Shown: positions 22,451 through 33,935, counted from the first letter of the stretch. The stretch is 39,929 nt of DNA from Bondarzewia mesenterica (GCA_004802705.1 SGPL01000313.1:1-39929), one strand, 5' to 3'. Translations and numbers: made by a program. Notes: generated by a model from the sequence alone, not told the origin.

Positions 22451-24840
22451 ATAAAGCGATGAGCGAACAGTCAAACTTAGCCTAAACAGGAAAGAATGTG
22501 ATATAGTGTCGAGGCAGCATGCAGTTAGAACAATGTGGGAAAGAAAGCGACTCACCCGATCGAGCACAGCGATAAGGTTTGGTTGTGACTTCAACGTTCA
22601 CATGTTCGACGTTCAATGTTGGGTGCTGCAGTAACTCTAGAACTGTCTGATTTGCACACGACTCACCCAACATAGGGAATGTCAGAGAAAAAAAGATGCG
22701 ACAAGAAGGATAATGCGGCCGATATCTACGAAAAGACATTTTTAGTACATCGAAAAAGGCTGCTTCGATTGGATCGATGACCCCGGTTGCATCGTCGAAC
22801 GGAAATACCAAGCGATGTCATAAAAATGACAACATAGGCGAAGGATCAAAACGCGGTGCCTAAGGGGTCAACGTTTCAACCTCAATACCGCCGGTATCTG
22901 TCGGGCCATGCTGATTGAATCTGGTTGTATGTGAGAACCTGGTGAAAGACATCGAAGGTGGAAAATAAGTACTCTAGATACTTACTAAGCAACGAGATGC
23001 CCAAGTTCGCAGCTGTCTGTCTGTCTTTGTGTCACTAAGCTGGTTCAACTCCTCATCTGTCTCTTATTGCCATCGTCTCTCCAGACTGCTGAGGATTTGC
23101 AGCCGACAACCCTTAGCAAACATCAAAACACCCATCGAATCTCCTTGTGAACTTTCGCTTTCTCCATTCATACGCATCCGAAGCTGTCCAGCCAACCGAA
23201 ACCTCCTCATGTGTCCCCCAGAGTGCTTTGCTAGTCCGCGCTCCACTACTAAGCTCCAAGCCGGACTCTTCAACCAATTTTGAGGCCCTATTACCGATAA
23301 TCTAGAGATAGCCTCTAATTTGGACGGATCGCGAGAAGGCCTTGAAAGCGAAGTACTGTATATACAATCATCATAGTCTGGACCTCGCCTCGCCTCAGCA
23401 GCGTTCGCTAACGCTTTCCCGTAGTACGCTGTGTGCCTGCTCGCCGCAGTTCATGAAGAATGATAGGCTCACCTTTGTACTAGTCTCCCGGTCTGTGATA
23501 AGAACTCGCGCGTCGAGACGGGCGACAATTCTGAACATGGTGCCGTCATTGGAGATCGGTACTTGCGCATATGTGCGCCTGCCAAAGATGATCATGAATG
23601 ATGCGACTTTCTGGAAAGAAGGAAGCGCCGAGATGACCTTGAGGCGGATCAGTACATACGATAGAGAGATGGTACACGCGATCGGCTCCACCCAGTGGCC
23701 CTAGCCCGAAGTAGATGCCTATCACATTGGAGTGGACGATTTCAATTGGAATGGATTGAATGCTTCATGCTGATCAAACAGCGCCAATACGCCAGTCAGT
23801 ATGAGTGAGTGAAGATGAGCCGTGATAGAGGTGGATGCTGATACTGGTGCGCATGTACCGACCGCAGAGACAGGATAGATGAAGTGGTCAAGATGGAAAG
23901 AAAGAAACGGACGTCGCATATAGGCACAGTCACGATGCGCCTGGTGGGTTACGATGTCAGAGAAATGAGATAAAAATGGGAGTTCCGACCCGTCAGCTTC
24001 AGGCATTCCGGTTGATAGTGAAGGGGAGATGACTGCAGCAAGTCAAGAACAACCACAATCGTGCACTCAGTTGGTTTGCAGTTCGTGTGGTGTGAGTTCG
24101 TGTCGGTACAGTATTCGGGATGACAAAGGTTAACTTATTGATAATTATGTAGGATATGTACAATGTCATTATATAATATGGAAAAGTTAAGTTAAGTTAC
24201 TGAGAACTGCATATTACCTTCCTGGTCCTTTGCGTTAAAATATGTCTACGCATCTCTTTGCGTACCTTCTGCGTGCTCCAGTCTGAATGATCTGTTCTGT
24301 GTAGGTGCAGTTGAATAACGTGTAAATGATGAGGGGCTGGAAATGAGCGCGGTAGTTGGACCTCAGAGCCGCTTGCCAGGGGTCCTTTGCCGTGTCCATC
24401 CGCATTCCTTATTCGTCTTTAACTTTTTTTTTTTCTTTTCGGTTGCTCAGCGCTTTTACAACCGAAATTCATAGCGTTGTTTTCAGTTGTAGGCAGGGTG
24501 GTCGTTAGTGATGCCTAATCTAGAAAAGGGCTGTCAATCTGGGCACGTTTGTGTATCGCGGTGGGTGTGTGCCTTCCATAGCGCCTGATGCTCATAAGCT
24601 TGGTAGCTTCAGGGCTCAGGGATACCTTGCTACTGACCATCATCCTTCATGGGTAACTGGAGCAGCAAACCCACTCAGTCACCCCCCAGCCCCGCCCGCC
24701 AGACATGCGATTTATGATTTCCAGGTTCTGCATGCAAGACCTAGCTGTGGACCAATCTTCCAAAAGTGAAACATCCACGTTTGACTTTGACTGAGTCCAA
24801 GTAAGTTATGCATTGCCTGATAATGTCTTTTCATCTTCTT
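22451..24840. other. Long stretch without a confident gene
   Basis: Minus-strand frames at 22560-22810 ('FPMLGESCANQTVLELLQ'), 23000-23273 ('HSGGHMRRFRLAGQL'; 'ETDEELNQLSDTKTDRQL' before a GTAAGT donor at about 22986) and 23395-23691 look partly protein-like. They show at least one plausible intron (22925-22986) but also an in-frame stop. I recognise no family and could not assemble a gene. They may be exons of one decayed gene in the terpene region. 24120-24550 is AT-rich and empty. Confidence 0.35.
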
Positions 24841-24844
24841 ATTG

Positions 24845-25078
24845 TGAAGGTTGACTTATTCCATCAGTCAATTTCTGAGATAGACCGTTTTCAGGACGAC
24901 ATTTCCAGCTTCTACTCGAAGAATTATGGCCCACGAGACCGAGACCTCCGTGCACACGTATGTACAGTAGATTGCCACAAATGGGCCATGCCTGTAAGTA
25001 CTCGTACATGGAGGGCCCCATCTTCCATTCGTGCTCAAGACCTCCTTAAGACCGTTGCGACAGGTATCGTCTCCTGAG
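24845..25078 (+). pseudogene. Terpene synthase relic (copy D)
   Basis: A fragment matching only the NSE exon and the next exon of the TRI5-like copies. 'SEIDRFQDDISSFY' and the following bases 'GGCCCACGAGACCGAGAC.T.CGTGCACACGTA' correspond to the 'DRF..NDVLSFYKEEMAHETETYVHT' region and its donor. The Asn of the NSE motif and the frame are lost. 'RAQDLLKT' may be what is left of 'SPAQVLLQT'. It lies 50 bp upstream of ICMT-2 on the same strand, repeating the TPS-then-ICMT order. Confidence 0.65.
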
Positions 25079-25131
25079 GAATATATAGTTATTTGTTATA
25101 TCGCCCCATCGCTCATCATTTTGTCGCGGCG

Positions 25132-25945
25132 ATGTCACTGTTCAAGATACCCCTGTTGCTCACCTCAGCGATTTCGTCTTGGAGGGCGCTCACTCCTCCT
25201 TACACACCGAAGAAAGACGAGAAAATGAAGCCGTCTATCAATGAACGTGTGGGCAAAAAGCGCGCCGTGCATGTGTTATTTTTTTTGAAAGTGAGAAATT
25301 TCCTTTCTTTGGTATGCCATATGTACTGCCGTCTGACTTGTTAATTTCACTATACAGGTAGTGCACATGCTGACCTGCCTGGGGGAGACGATCATGATTG
25401 TATCATGCCACACACAAGAGAACTCACTCTCTCGATACCTTCTTCACATTCTATCACACGCCACGCCTCACGAGCCTTATGGTGCTAGTAGCAGCAGCGC
25501 CGCTGCAAACATCCGCATCACACCCATTTTCCTTGCAGCATTCTTTTTCATCACCGTCGGTGCCCAAATCCGCTTGGCATGCTATCGGATGCTGGGCAGG
25601 TTTTTCACATTCGAGCTCGCTCTGCGGACGAACCACCAACTCATCACTGATGGTCCATACCGATACGTGCGCCATCCAGCGTACTCGGGCGTCATTATGG
25701 TGATGCTAGCTGAACCGCTCGCCCAGTGCTGTGAAGGGTCCTGGTTGAGGGAGTGTGGGTGGCTTCAGGGTGTCCTCCCAGTAAAGATCTATGTCGCGGT
25801 CATGGTCGGACTGGTTGTGAGCGTGTTGGTGTGCACGAAGTGATGGATGGTGGATGAGGATCAGGTATTGAAGAATCAGTTCGGGGAGGATTGGGTTCGG
25901 TGGGCAAAAAATACGCCTTACAAGTTGATCCCATTCGTGTATTAA
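25132..25945 (+). pseudogene. ICMT-like methyltransferase copy 2, nonsense-truncated
   Basis: Second ICMT-family copy. ATG at 25132. Exon 1 ('SLFKIPLLLTSAISSW' to 'LFFLK') ends at a GTGAGA donor, the intron ends ACTATACAG, and exon 2 starts at 'VVHMLTCLGETI'. The core is intact: 'FFITVGAQIRLACYRMLG', 'FELALRTNHQLITDGPYRY' and 'VRHPAYSGVIMVMLAEP'. A TGA at 25841-25843 replaces the Trp codon seen in copy 1. Beyond it the frame continues open through 'WMVDEDQVL' and 'WVRWAKNTPYKLIPFVY' to TAA 25943-25945. The stop would remove about 35 C-terminal residues, including the conserved tail. Whether the shortened protein works is unknown. Confidence 0.8.
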
Positions 25946-27276
25946 TCATATTATCCAAAATAATCTGAGCTGAAATGTCTGTTGGAATCATAGATATACT
26001 GGTCAAAGAAATTACAGAACCATCGCATCCTCCCCAAAAAGAGTGAGTTCAGGTCCTAGACGACAGGTAACCTAGATCGCGTGTTATACGGCCATCCATG
26101 TGGTCAAGCGAATAGATAGCTGACAGAGGAAAAGAATTGCTGATGGCTGCCTGAGAGGCCGAGCGATGGAGAATCAGATGGTTACGCTCGCCGTGCTGGA
26201 AGGAAAATGGGCGGAGTTGATGATTGAGGATGCAGTACACCCGTGGCTTCGCCCTTCCAACTACATGGTGCGAGAAATCGAGTAGGCAGGATATATCAAG
26301 TGAAGTCTGACCTAGGACCGAGAAAACAGGACATGATGCGGATGCCGCAGGCAAAATGAGAATGCCGCTGAGGCGTAGACAGCAGAGCCGTAGTTCATCT
26401 TTGGTGTTATTTGTGATACTGTACCTTCGCATTAGCATTCCGCGTTTCTCCTAGGCTGGTAATCAGTAGTCTAGCATTCCCAACTCTTTCTCCGTCCTAG
26501 TCTTCTATACTTTTTCTTTGAAGTCTTTGCGAATCGGATTAATTGAACATGGGCGCTTAGGCTCACCTTATTATCGTACGTGCGTAGACATCCTCGTCAA
26601 TGTACACTTAGCAAAGGACAGCCGGTGGGCTCGAAGCTCTAGCACAAGCAGCAATGAGGACCTTGAACGTTTGAACAAGACCATGCGCTGTGACCGTATC
26701 GCCGGGTCACTTTGATTACATAGTTACCGAATTTGTACTAAGAAACGGACGAAAATCTCGTCCTCACTTTTGGTCAGTTCTTACCCGGTTCACACTCCGA
26801 GTCAGGCTGGCAACAGCTGTGTACTACCTGTACACCTTGTCACAGGTGGAAGCACCCATCTTCTCCACAATTTGAGGCTGACAAGGATGATCCTTTGAAT
26901 CAAGGCATCGTTTGTTCAAACAGACACGAACGGCGATCTTCAATTGGCTGTCCAGCTGCCATCATTTGTGAATGATTATCAGCATCGTCGACATAACACA
27001 ACTAACATCATAATGGATATCAGGGATTGTCCCAGGGGTGTACCCCTCCAAGTTCGGCCTCACTGGGCTGTAATTTTGGATCCTTACACTCGAACTCAGA
27101 TTAAGGTGAACTTGTCAAAAGGTAGTTTGCCCTTGTAATTCTTAACGCCGCCTCAGCTCTCCCTTATCCTTGTGAAGAGTCGAGTTTTGCATTCCGTACT
27201 GGAGAGTCTGATATTTCAAATGTATAGGGTACTATCACAGGCGCAAAACAACATTCGCTCAATCACGCGCCGAAGT
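25946..27276. other. Spacer between ICMT-2 and RNase Z
   Basis: No supported gene. 26181-26240 is an inverted repeat of 18650-18710 (outer flank of the ICMT duplication). To the right of it the sequence shows no match to the terpene region, so the cluster-like material appears to end near 26.3 kb. Confidence 0.45.
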
Positions 27277-28942
27277 ATGGCACAATGGATGGCTGTTACC
27301 TTCCTCGGGACCTCAAGCGGTGGTGGTCCGTCTGAGTCGCGAAATTGCTCTAGCCTTGTGCTCGACATCATTGGAGATGGTTCTCTTTGGAGTAGGTATT
27401 ATCTTGCTTTTCCGTATCGACCTCCGCAATGCTGCCGCTGATGAGATTTCTATTCGACATGTCAAGTGGTGGATTGTGGGGAAGGAACTCTCCGCCAGTT
27501 TGCTTTGCAGCCCAGCCGTGCCAACCAGCGGACAGTGAAGGCTAGTAGAATTACCAAGATTTTCATAACACATATGCACGGTCAGGATGCTATGCAATTT
27601 CTAATCAGAGGTATCATTTAATTTGGGATTTGCAGCGGATCATGTTATGGGTCTCCCAACACTTCTGCGCAACATCCTTGGCTTTCCCCACTTGCAGACA
27701 GCTATGCCTGCTTCTTCACGCATGGTCAGTACTTAATGTCTTTCTCAAAATCTGAACGGTTTGAATGATCAAGCCCGCATCGAACACGACAGCAAAAAAT
27801 AGACATATATGGTCCTGCGGGTCTGCGCGCGCTCCTCCGCACGACCCTTTCACTTACAAGCACACGTACCGCAGATCCGTATGCTGTACACGAGCTCTTG
27901 CTCCCCACGGACGCCCGCACGCCATGCGCACCCGCTGATGTTTTGCACTCGAGTGAAGTCCCCGGGCTCGATTTCGTATGCGACGCGGATGGTTTTTGGC
28001 GAAACATCACCATGGGGCAGAGCCGCAGGGGGACGGTCCACGTTCAAGCTGGTCCCATCGTCCATCGCGGTATGAGCACATAACAATTTCACTCTCCTTC
28101 ACCTTTGTCGAATACGCGCTGCTTTCGCAGAGCCGTGTATCGGCTACGTCTTTCATGAACCAGCTATATCATTCAGCCCGCGCAAGATAGCAATCCTCGG
28201 AGACACTTCCTCTGCATCGGCTATGACGCCTCTCATCGCGTCTACCCCCGGGCGAGTCTCGCTCCTCGTACACGAAGCAACAGACGCATATATACCTCCG
28301 AATGTCGACGCACATCTCGCCGCGAAGCGGACCGTCGATGTCGTGAAACAGAAGACGGAGGAAAGAGGCCATTCGACGCCAGTCGAGGCCGGGAGGTGTG
28401 CGGGCATGTGGGCGGCGGAGCGGTTGGTCCTGAACCACATCGGAGCGAGGTAATTTCTCCGTACTTCCATCTCCTGTTGTTGCCCCGACGGTATGATTCG
28501 TCATTCATGATTTCACAGATTTCCAGCGCCCTCGCATGGTGCGTCCATAAGCAAGAAACACCACATTGCTGTCTTGCGTGAGATGGAGCGACAGGCGACA
28601 GAAGCATGGTTACAGACACCGTGCACCCTTCCTTCTCATGTATCGTCCACGTCAGCCACTTCTGAAGAAGACCGGGAAGACAGATGCAAGGCAACTGCAG
28701 CGCACGATTTCATGACTGTAGAGATCCCGTCGGCTTCCCGGGCAAATGAGTTTCGTTATACAAGCGATAGGGAGAAGGGTGCCGGTGAAATTCGGGGTCA
28801 GAATCAAATGGGACGCGGAAATGGGGCTGTAAATCATGGAGGGATAGGTAATGCGAAGCGTGGAAGATGGGTCAGCGAGGGAAATGGGTTAGAAAGTGTG
28901 GTTGGGTTCGGGGCTTTGGTGAAGAGGAGAAGGGGAGCGTAG
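27277..28942 (+). CDS. Ribonuclease Z (tRNase Z)
   Basis: Metallo-beta-lactamase-fold endonuclease that removes the 3' trailer from precursor tRNAs. Six exons (27277-27391, 27467-27580, 27636-27724, 27793-28069, 28131-28449, 28519-28942) sum to 446 codons, 445 aa. Motifs: 'VTFLGTSSGGG' at the start, 'DCGEGTLRQF', metal-binding 'HMHADH' (H74, H76, D78, H79) assembled across an intron, 'KIDIYGPAGLRALL', H197, 'LGDTSSASAM' with D223, 'VHEAT', 'HSTPVEAG' at 279-286 and 'LNHIGARF' with H301. All expected ligands are present. At 445 aa it lies between the short and long eukaryotic types. The C-terminal about 90 residues are low-complexity and polar. ATG 27277 was chosen; 27289 is an alternative. 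Confidence 0.93.
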
Positions 28943-30595
28943 AGATAGGAAAACCCAGGGAAGGTCGACATACGTATTTTGCGCCCGCGTTTCTCTGCAG
29001 TCGCACCTGCACTTTTGTATTTCATTATCGCTGACCATACATGCACTGAAGGGCGTATCAGACATCCAAGACGGAGTCGAACAATCGTAATGTGCACTGA
29101 TGAGCTGGGCACCTGTGAAAGGGATGGAGATTGCAGCTGTGGGTGTTTCAGGTTGACATGTCATTTTTACTTCCGGCACCCCCTCACTCCCTCAGTGCCC
29201 TTTCAACTACGATTCTAAGATTATCCATGAATTGCGTCCACCCACTGGGTGGACGTGGCACGAGCTCACGCTTCCTTCTTCTCGCAACTGAATTGCGAAG
29301 ATTCGCATGAAAGAATTCGGGTCGGCTTTCACGTCGGCCTAGGGAGAGGATTCAATGCGAGTGCGAAAGTTTGGGCTCAGCCCTGGATGCGAAGCGGGAC
29401 TAGAGTGTATTTGCACCAATCCGTGAGTTTAGTATGTACGATACTCCCTCGCAGCCAATAGTCACCGGAGGAGTCATTGGGGACAACCCATAACTGACGG
29501 CCCGGGCGGTGCGCCGGTATGTGGTTCGGAAGTCAATCGAGATTTGTGCATCGTGTGTGAAATCGGCCTCGCTGACTTGAGACCTGGACAGGGGTGATTC
29601 TTAGCAACGTCGCATGGACAGCGCGGATAGTCGAAACGTCTGTGAGGTATGTAAATGGGTCAATAATATTTTTAGATAGACGCCAGAAAATGGATGATGC
29701 GTCCGTAGCAATTCAACCTGTTGACGGAGGCGTGTTCGCGGCTGATCACTGAGCATGGATCACTCGCAAGGGGTTCCCCCTCCACTTTTGAGACAAAGTG
29801 CGCTCATGGAACAATGACCATTGGACAATTTTTATTTATTTAAACAAATTATTGGTAGTGCTTCAGAGGAGTTGCCTCAGCGGTTGAAGAGGAGACGAAG
29901 AAAAGAAAAAAAAAAGATCCGGTCAAAACCAGACGTTCTTCACTGCCTCCGCAGCGAATGATAAAAAGGGTGCCTGGAAGGACTTTCAAGCGTGCATCTC
30001 CGTGCCAAACCTAGAGCAGATTTAGTGATGTCATTTCATACAGGATCTGAGCGCCATAGTATGTGACTGATCTTCCGCAAGTGTATTTATATAGAGAGGG
30101 CCGGGGAAGGGTGGTATAGAGAAAGGCAGCTACCAATTCTTGACTTGGTTGAAAAATTCTAATAAAACACCGGTCCACTGAACAATAAACTCACTACTCA
30201 CTCCAACTTGTGACCGCGTCCACTTCTCGAGCAGCGATCAGCAGTGCGGGGTAGCCGGTAAAGTTCTTAATTTGAAATATCCCCCACAACCCTCCGTAAG
30301 CAGAAGAAGCAATGCAGATGTGTTGGAAAAATCAGAAATTGAAATTGAGTGCATCCATGATGCTGATATATTATATTTCTACGAGTCGTGAAAAAAAAAT
30401 CGCAGGATCCTGCGGAGGACAAACGGGTGTGCAGGGGGATGTGTGGGGGCGCACGACTACGGTTGCCATATTGGGCGCCTGATTGCGGGGCGGGCCTGCG
30501 GTCCGGCGCCAGGCGAAAGGCTCTAAGGCACTCCCGACATTTCTTCAAGAGAGAATTATGTACAAACAACGCGTGATCTCGGTCTGTTCTTCTCT
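28943..30595. other. Intergenic region upstream of sugar transporter
   Basis: About 1.65 kb with no supported gene; the short frames carry no motifs. It is a long upstream region that probably includes the transporter promoter. Confidence 0.45.
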
Positions 30596-30602
30596 ATAAA
30601 AT
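30596..30602 (+). promoter_or_regulatory. TATA box of sugar transporter
   Basis: TATAAAA lies 72 bp upstream of the ATG at 30668, with a CT-rich stretch (CCTCCTTGTCTCTCTTTTTC) between, as is common in highly expressed fungal genes. Confidence 0.6.
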
Positions 30603-30667
30603 GCTAACGGGGTAACTGGGCGGCTTCAGACCTCCTTGTCTCTCTTTTTCCCATCAACATCAGAGCA

Positions 30668-32796
30668 ATGCCCGGCGAGCTCTTCAGAAACAGCCGTGTA
30701 TATTGTGCGTCATCGTATTTTCTTCTTGCGCACAATGACTCATCTAACGGCTCTGCATAGGGCTGGCCTTCGTCGCCTATTGGGGGATCTTGCTCTTCGG
30801 TTATGATACGTGCGTCTATCTATATCGTCAGAGGAACTGTATCAGATTGAATTATGTGTCTTCTAGCGGTGTTGCAGGAGGGGTCGTGAACTCGCCGTTT
30901 TTCCAGACCGAGTTTGGCATCAGGCCCCTTACTGGCTCTGTAAATCAGAAGAAGATCGACGATGTCTCCTCGAACGTGGTATCCGTTCTTCAGGGAGGGG
31001 CATTCTTTGGTGCTCTGGGAAGTGCACCGATTTCCGGTGAGCTTTTGTTCCTTAATTTTTGGTGTCTTGCAGTCGGACTTGACTACATCCGCTTTGTCGT
31101 CACCCAGCTAAGATTGGTCGAAAATACACACTGTTGGCCTTTGCCCTGATTTTCGTCCTTGGTGCTGTGAGTCAGTATGGTTTGGTGTCGGTTAATGTTC
31201 GACAGCTCACGCGTTCGTTTTAGGTTCTGCAAACAGTCTCTGGAGGCAGCCGGGGACTGGGCTATATCTACGGTGGACGCGTCGTCGCCGGTGTGGGTAT
31301 CGGCGGTATCTCAGCCGTCTCACCAGCCTACGTTTCGGAATGTTCTCCCAAGAACGTCCGCGGTCGTATAACGGGAATGTTTCAAATCATGGTGGCTATT
31401 GGTGTCATGATATCCTATTTCATTAACTGTAGGTTGCACTTCTCCCGCTGTGATGGATATCGCATGTGACTAAAATACTGTAGATGGTGTAAGCGCACAT
31501 ATACACAACGGCGCTAAGATCTGGAGGATTCCCTTTGGGTTCCAACTTGTTCCCGCCGGTGTCATGGCTCTCCTTCTGTTGACAACCAAGGAATCGCCTC
31601 GTTGGCTGGCCTCCAAAGGTCGCACAGAGGAAGCTGTTCAGACCTTGGCTTACCTCCGCAAGGCCGATCCCGATTCCGATGAGATCACCTCCGAGTATGC
31701 CGAAATTGAGGCTGCAATCAAGGAAGAGCGTGAGGCGCGGCGCGACCTCGGAATCAAGGAGGCTTTCCTTGGGAAGGGAAATTGGATCCGATTCTTGATC
31801 GCCTTCTTCATCTTCTTCTTGCAGCAGTGGTGCGGGCAGAATTCGGTCAGTTATTATACTCCGCAGATCTTTGAGTCGGTGCGTTTATCGTTGTTCCCGG
31901 TCGCATTTCCAGAAGCCACGCGTGCTGACGTAGGTTGTCGTGGGGAATAGATTGGATACTCGGGCCAGACGAACTCGCTACTTGCATCCGGAGTTTACGG
32001 CATCGTCAAGGTCGTCGCGACGGCACTATTCGTGTTCTTCTTGGTGGACTCTCTCGGGCGCAAGATCTCACTATTCATATCCGCGATAGGCATGGGCGTA
32101 CTGTTTTTCATCGTCGGGGCTATTCTCAAGACCCACCCACCGGACTTAACGGCGGCATCATCGACGGGGTCAACGCCAACTGCATCGAAAGCGATGGCGG
32201 CCATGATCTATATCTACGTGTGTTTCTACTCTATGGGTTGGGGGCCGCTACCATGGGTGTATGTCTCGGATATTTTCCCGACGCGTACGAGACACTATGG
32301 GTTGTCGGTCGCATCGGCGTCACAATGGCTGTGGAGTGCGTCTTGTGAATCTGTCTGAGCTGTCGACGGTGACTCATGAGTGGTAACTAGATTTCGTGGT
32401 GTCGAAGGTGACCCCTACGATCCACACGAATTTGGGTTACAAGATGTTTTTGATGTTCGCGGCCCTGAACATAGGCGCCATGGCCACGTTCTCTCTGTGA
32501 GTGCACTGTCACATTTATTTCCACACATGTATGAACTCTATGTTTGCATCAGGTTGATCCCAGAGACAAAGGGTCGGTCTCTGGAAGAGATGGATATAAT
32601 CTTCGGATCCATCTCTGCGGAGAAGCGGCGTGCGGACATTGAAAAACAGGAACACGGTGAGTTGTGACTAGCCAGCGGTGGTCGAGGGCTTTTTTGTCAT
32701 TTTTGCGGTACTGACCGAACTTCCGTTTGTTCAACAGAATTGGAGCACGACAAGAACGAGACGACGTCCGGGCAGTCGCTCGATCGCAAAGTCTGA
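30668..32796 (+). CDS. MFS sugar (hexose) transporter
   Basis: Plasma-membrane sugar/H+ symporter type of the major facilitator superfamily. Ten exons starting at ATG 30668 sum to 523 codons (522 aa). Signature motifs: 'LLFGYDTGVAGG' in helix 1, 'GRKYTLLAFALIFVLGAV', 'GRVVAGVGIGGISAVSPAY' with 'SECSPKNVRGRI', 'QLVPAGVMALLLLTTKESPR' with 'WLASKGR' after helix 6, 'FLQQWCGQNSVSYYTPQIF' in helix 7, 'VDSLGRKISLF', and 'IPETKGRSLEEMDIIFG' after helix 12. The C-terminal tail is charged and cytoplasmic. All junctions keep frame and no N is present. Length is normal for the family. The exact sugar cannot be told. Its neighbours give no pathway hint. Confidence 0.95.
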
Positions 32797-33430
32797 GAAA
32801 AGAAAACCAGAAAGCCCCGCTTCCCGCTTTCTCCACTGGCCACTAGTCTATATCATCTTGTTTCTTTCCATCGAGGCTTCTGTTTGTTCTGTTTTATTTT
32901 TTCTATTTTTTGTTGGCTAGCTGACGAACCTTTGTTCATGCATCTGTATTCTACGAGACGACATACCATGCTTTCCGGATTCAGATAATCATGGGGTAGC
33001 GATTGAGTCGTGGTTGATAACTTCACGCAGGACTCATCCCATTGCGCTTGCTGATTTTCATTGTAAAAAGTTTGATAGTCCATACTGGGCAATAATCCAC
33101 GTCCTACTTATGCACTCCCTTACGTTGAAGAACTGACGGTCGAGGGGACCTCTGTAGTTCATATTCATATGCCCAGGCATATCCCATCACCTGACCGACT
33201 TTGCATCTCTCAATTTCCTTTCCGTCATCACATCCGTTCCCTCGTCTGCGATCTCTCCCTGTTACCACTCGCACTTGCTTACCGGAGGTTGCTCGGTTTG
33301 TGCAGGATGCCCTCGCCCTCAGTCTCATGCGGTCAGACTCCCCGACCATTCATATTATCATGCATTCGGCCGTTGACTGAGATTCATCTTGGACCGGCAG
33401 GGGACGAGCTCCAAGAGCCTATAATCAATC
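32797..33430. other. Intergenic region
   Basis: No supported gene; frames on both strands are short and motif-free. T-rich sequence directly after the transporter stop (32880-32920) is probably its 3' untranslated region. Confidence 0.45.
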
Positions 33431-33935
33431 ATGTTCATCTCCCTTCCGCCGACTGAGGTTAGATTGTTTCTGACCAACCCGCGATTCACTGCTCTCAGCA
33501 ATTCATAAATGCAACAAAAAGGTATCCTCCTCTAGCACAATTCCCGTCCATCTCGACCCCTCGGAGGCCAAAGAACGGCCAGGTGTGCTCTACTTCGGTC
33601 TTGTGGTCACTTGGGACCATATCATGGATTATGCAGTTTCGTAAACTGACCAGATTTATCAAGTGCTCAGTGCTCATCATCCACCGTGGTGGTATCGCGT
33701 GTTGTGCTGTGATCCGCACACTGTCAAGAAAGTGCAGATGATGGTTGGAGTGCGCGTACTGCTCTATCCCGTATATAACGGCATGAACACGCTTTATTCC
33801 AACCGCACGAAGGAGAAATCGGAGCTAAAAGAACAAGATGAGAAGGAGGTGATTGAGATAACTCAGAAGGAGTTGGGGATCGATGAACCGCCAATGTGTT
33901 ACTGGGACGCCTACTCGGACAACTTGTACCTGTGA
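33431..33935 (+). pseudogene. Small hypothetical protein with in-frame stop
   Basis: A possible first exon, 33431-33457 ('MFISLPPTE'), joins through an intron ending AACAAAAAG to a long frame at 33522-33935. That frame reads 'STIPVHLDPSEAKERPGVLY', 'FGLVVTWDHIMDYAVS', then TAA at 33642-33644. It continues in the same frame as 'TDQIYQVLSAHHPPWWYRVL', 'VGVRVLLYPVYNG' and an acidic tail ending 'DAYSDNLYL'. Without the stop the product would have about 146 residues. Either the real protein stops early, or a short exon structure was missed, or the gene is disabled. I do not recognise the family. Confidence 0.4.

Noticed and set aside
24120..24480. T-rich and AT-rich tract as an origin or a tRNA-like element
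   Set aside because: No cloverleaf, no box A/B pair and no defined origin motif could be seen.
25398..25703. Open frame overlapping ICMT-2 in another phase, and its twin in ICMT-1
   Set aside because: It is a shadow of the real frame. In copy 1 it shows up only because of the frameshift.
28153..28694. Three long minus-strand open frames opposite RNase Z
   Set aside because: They lie antisense to well-supported RNase Z exons with catalytic motifs and show Arg/Pro-rich shadow composition.
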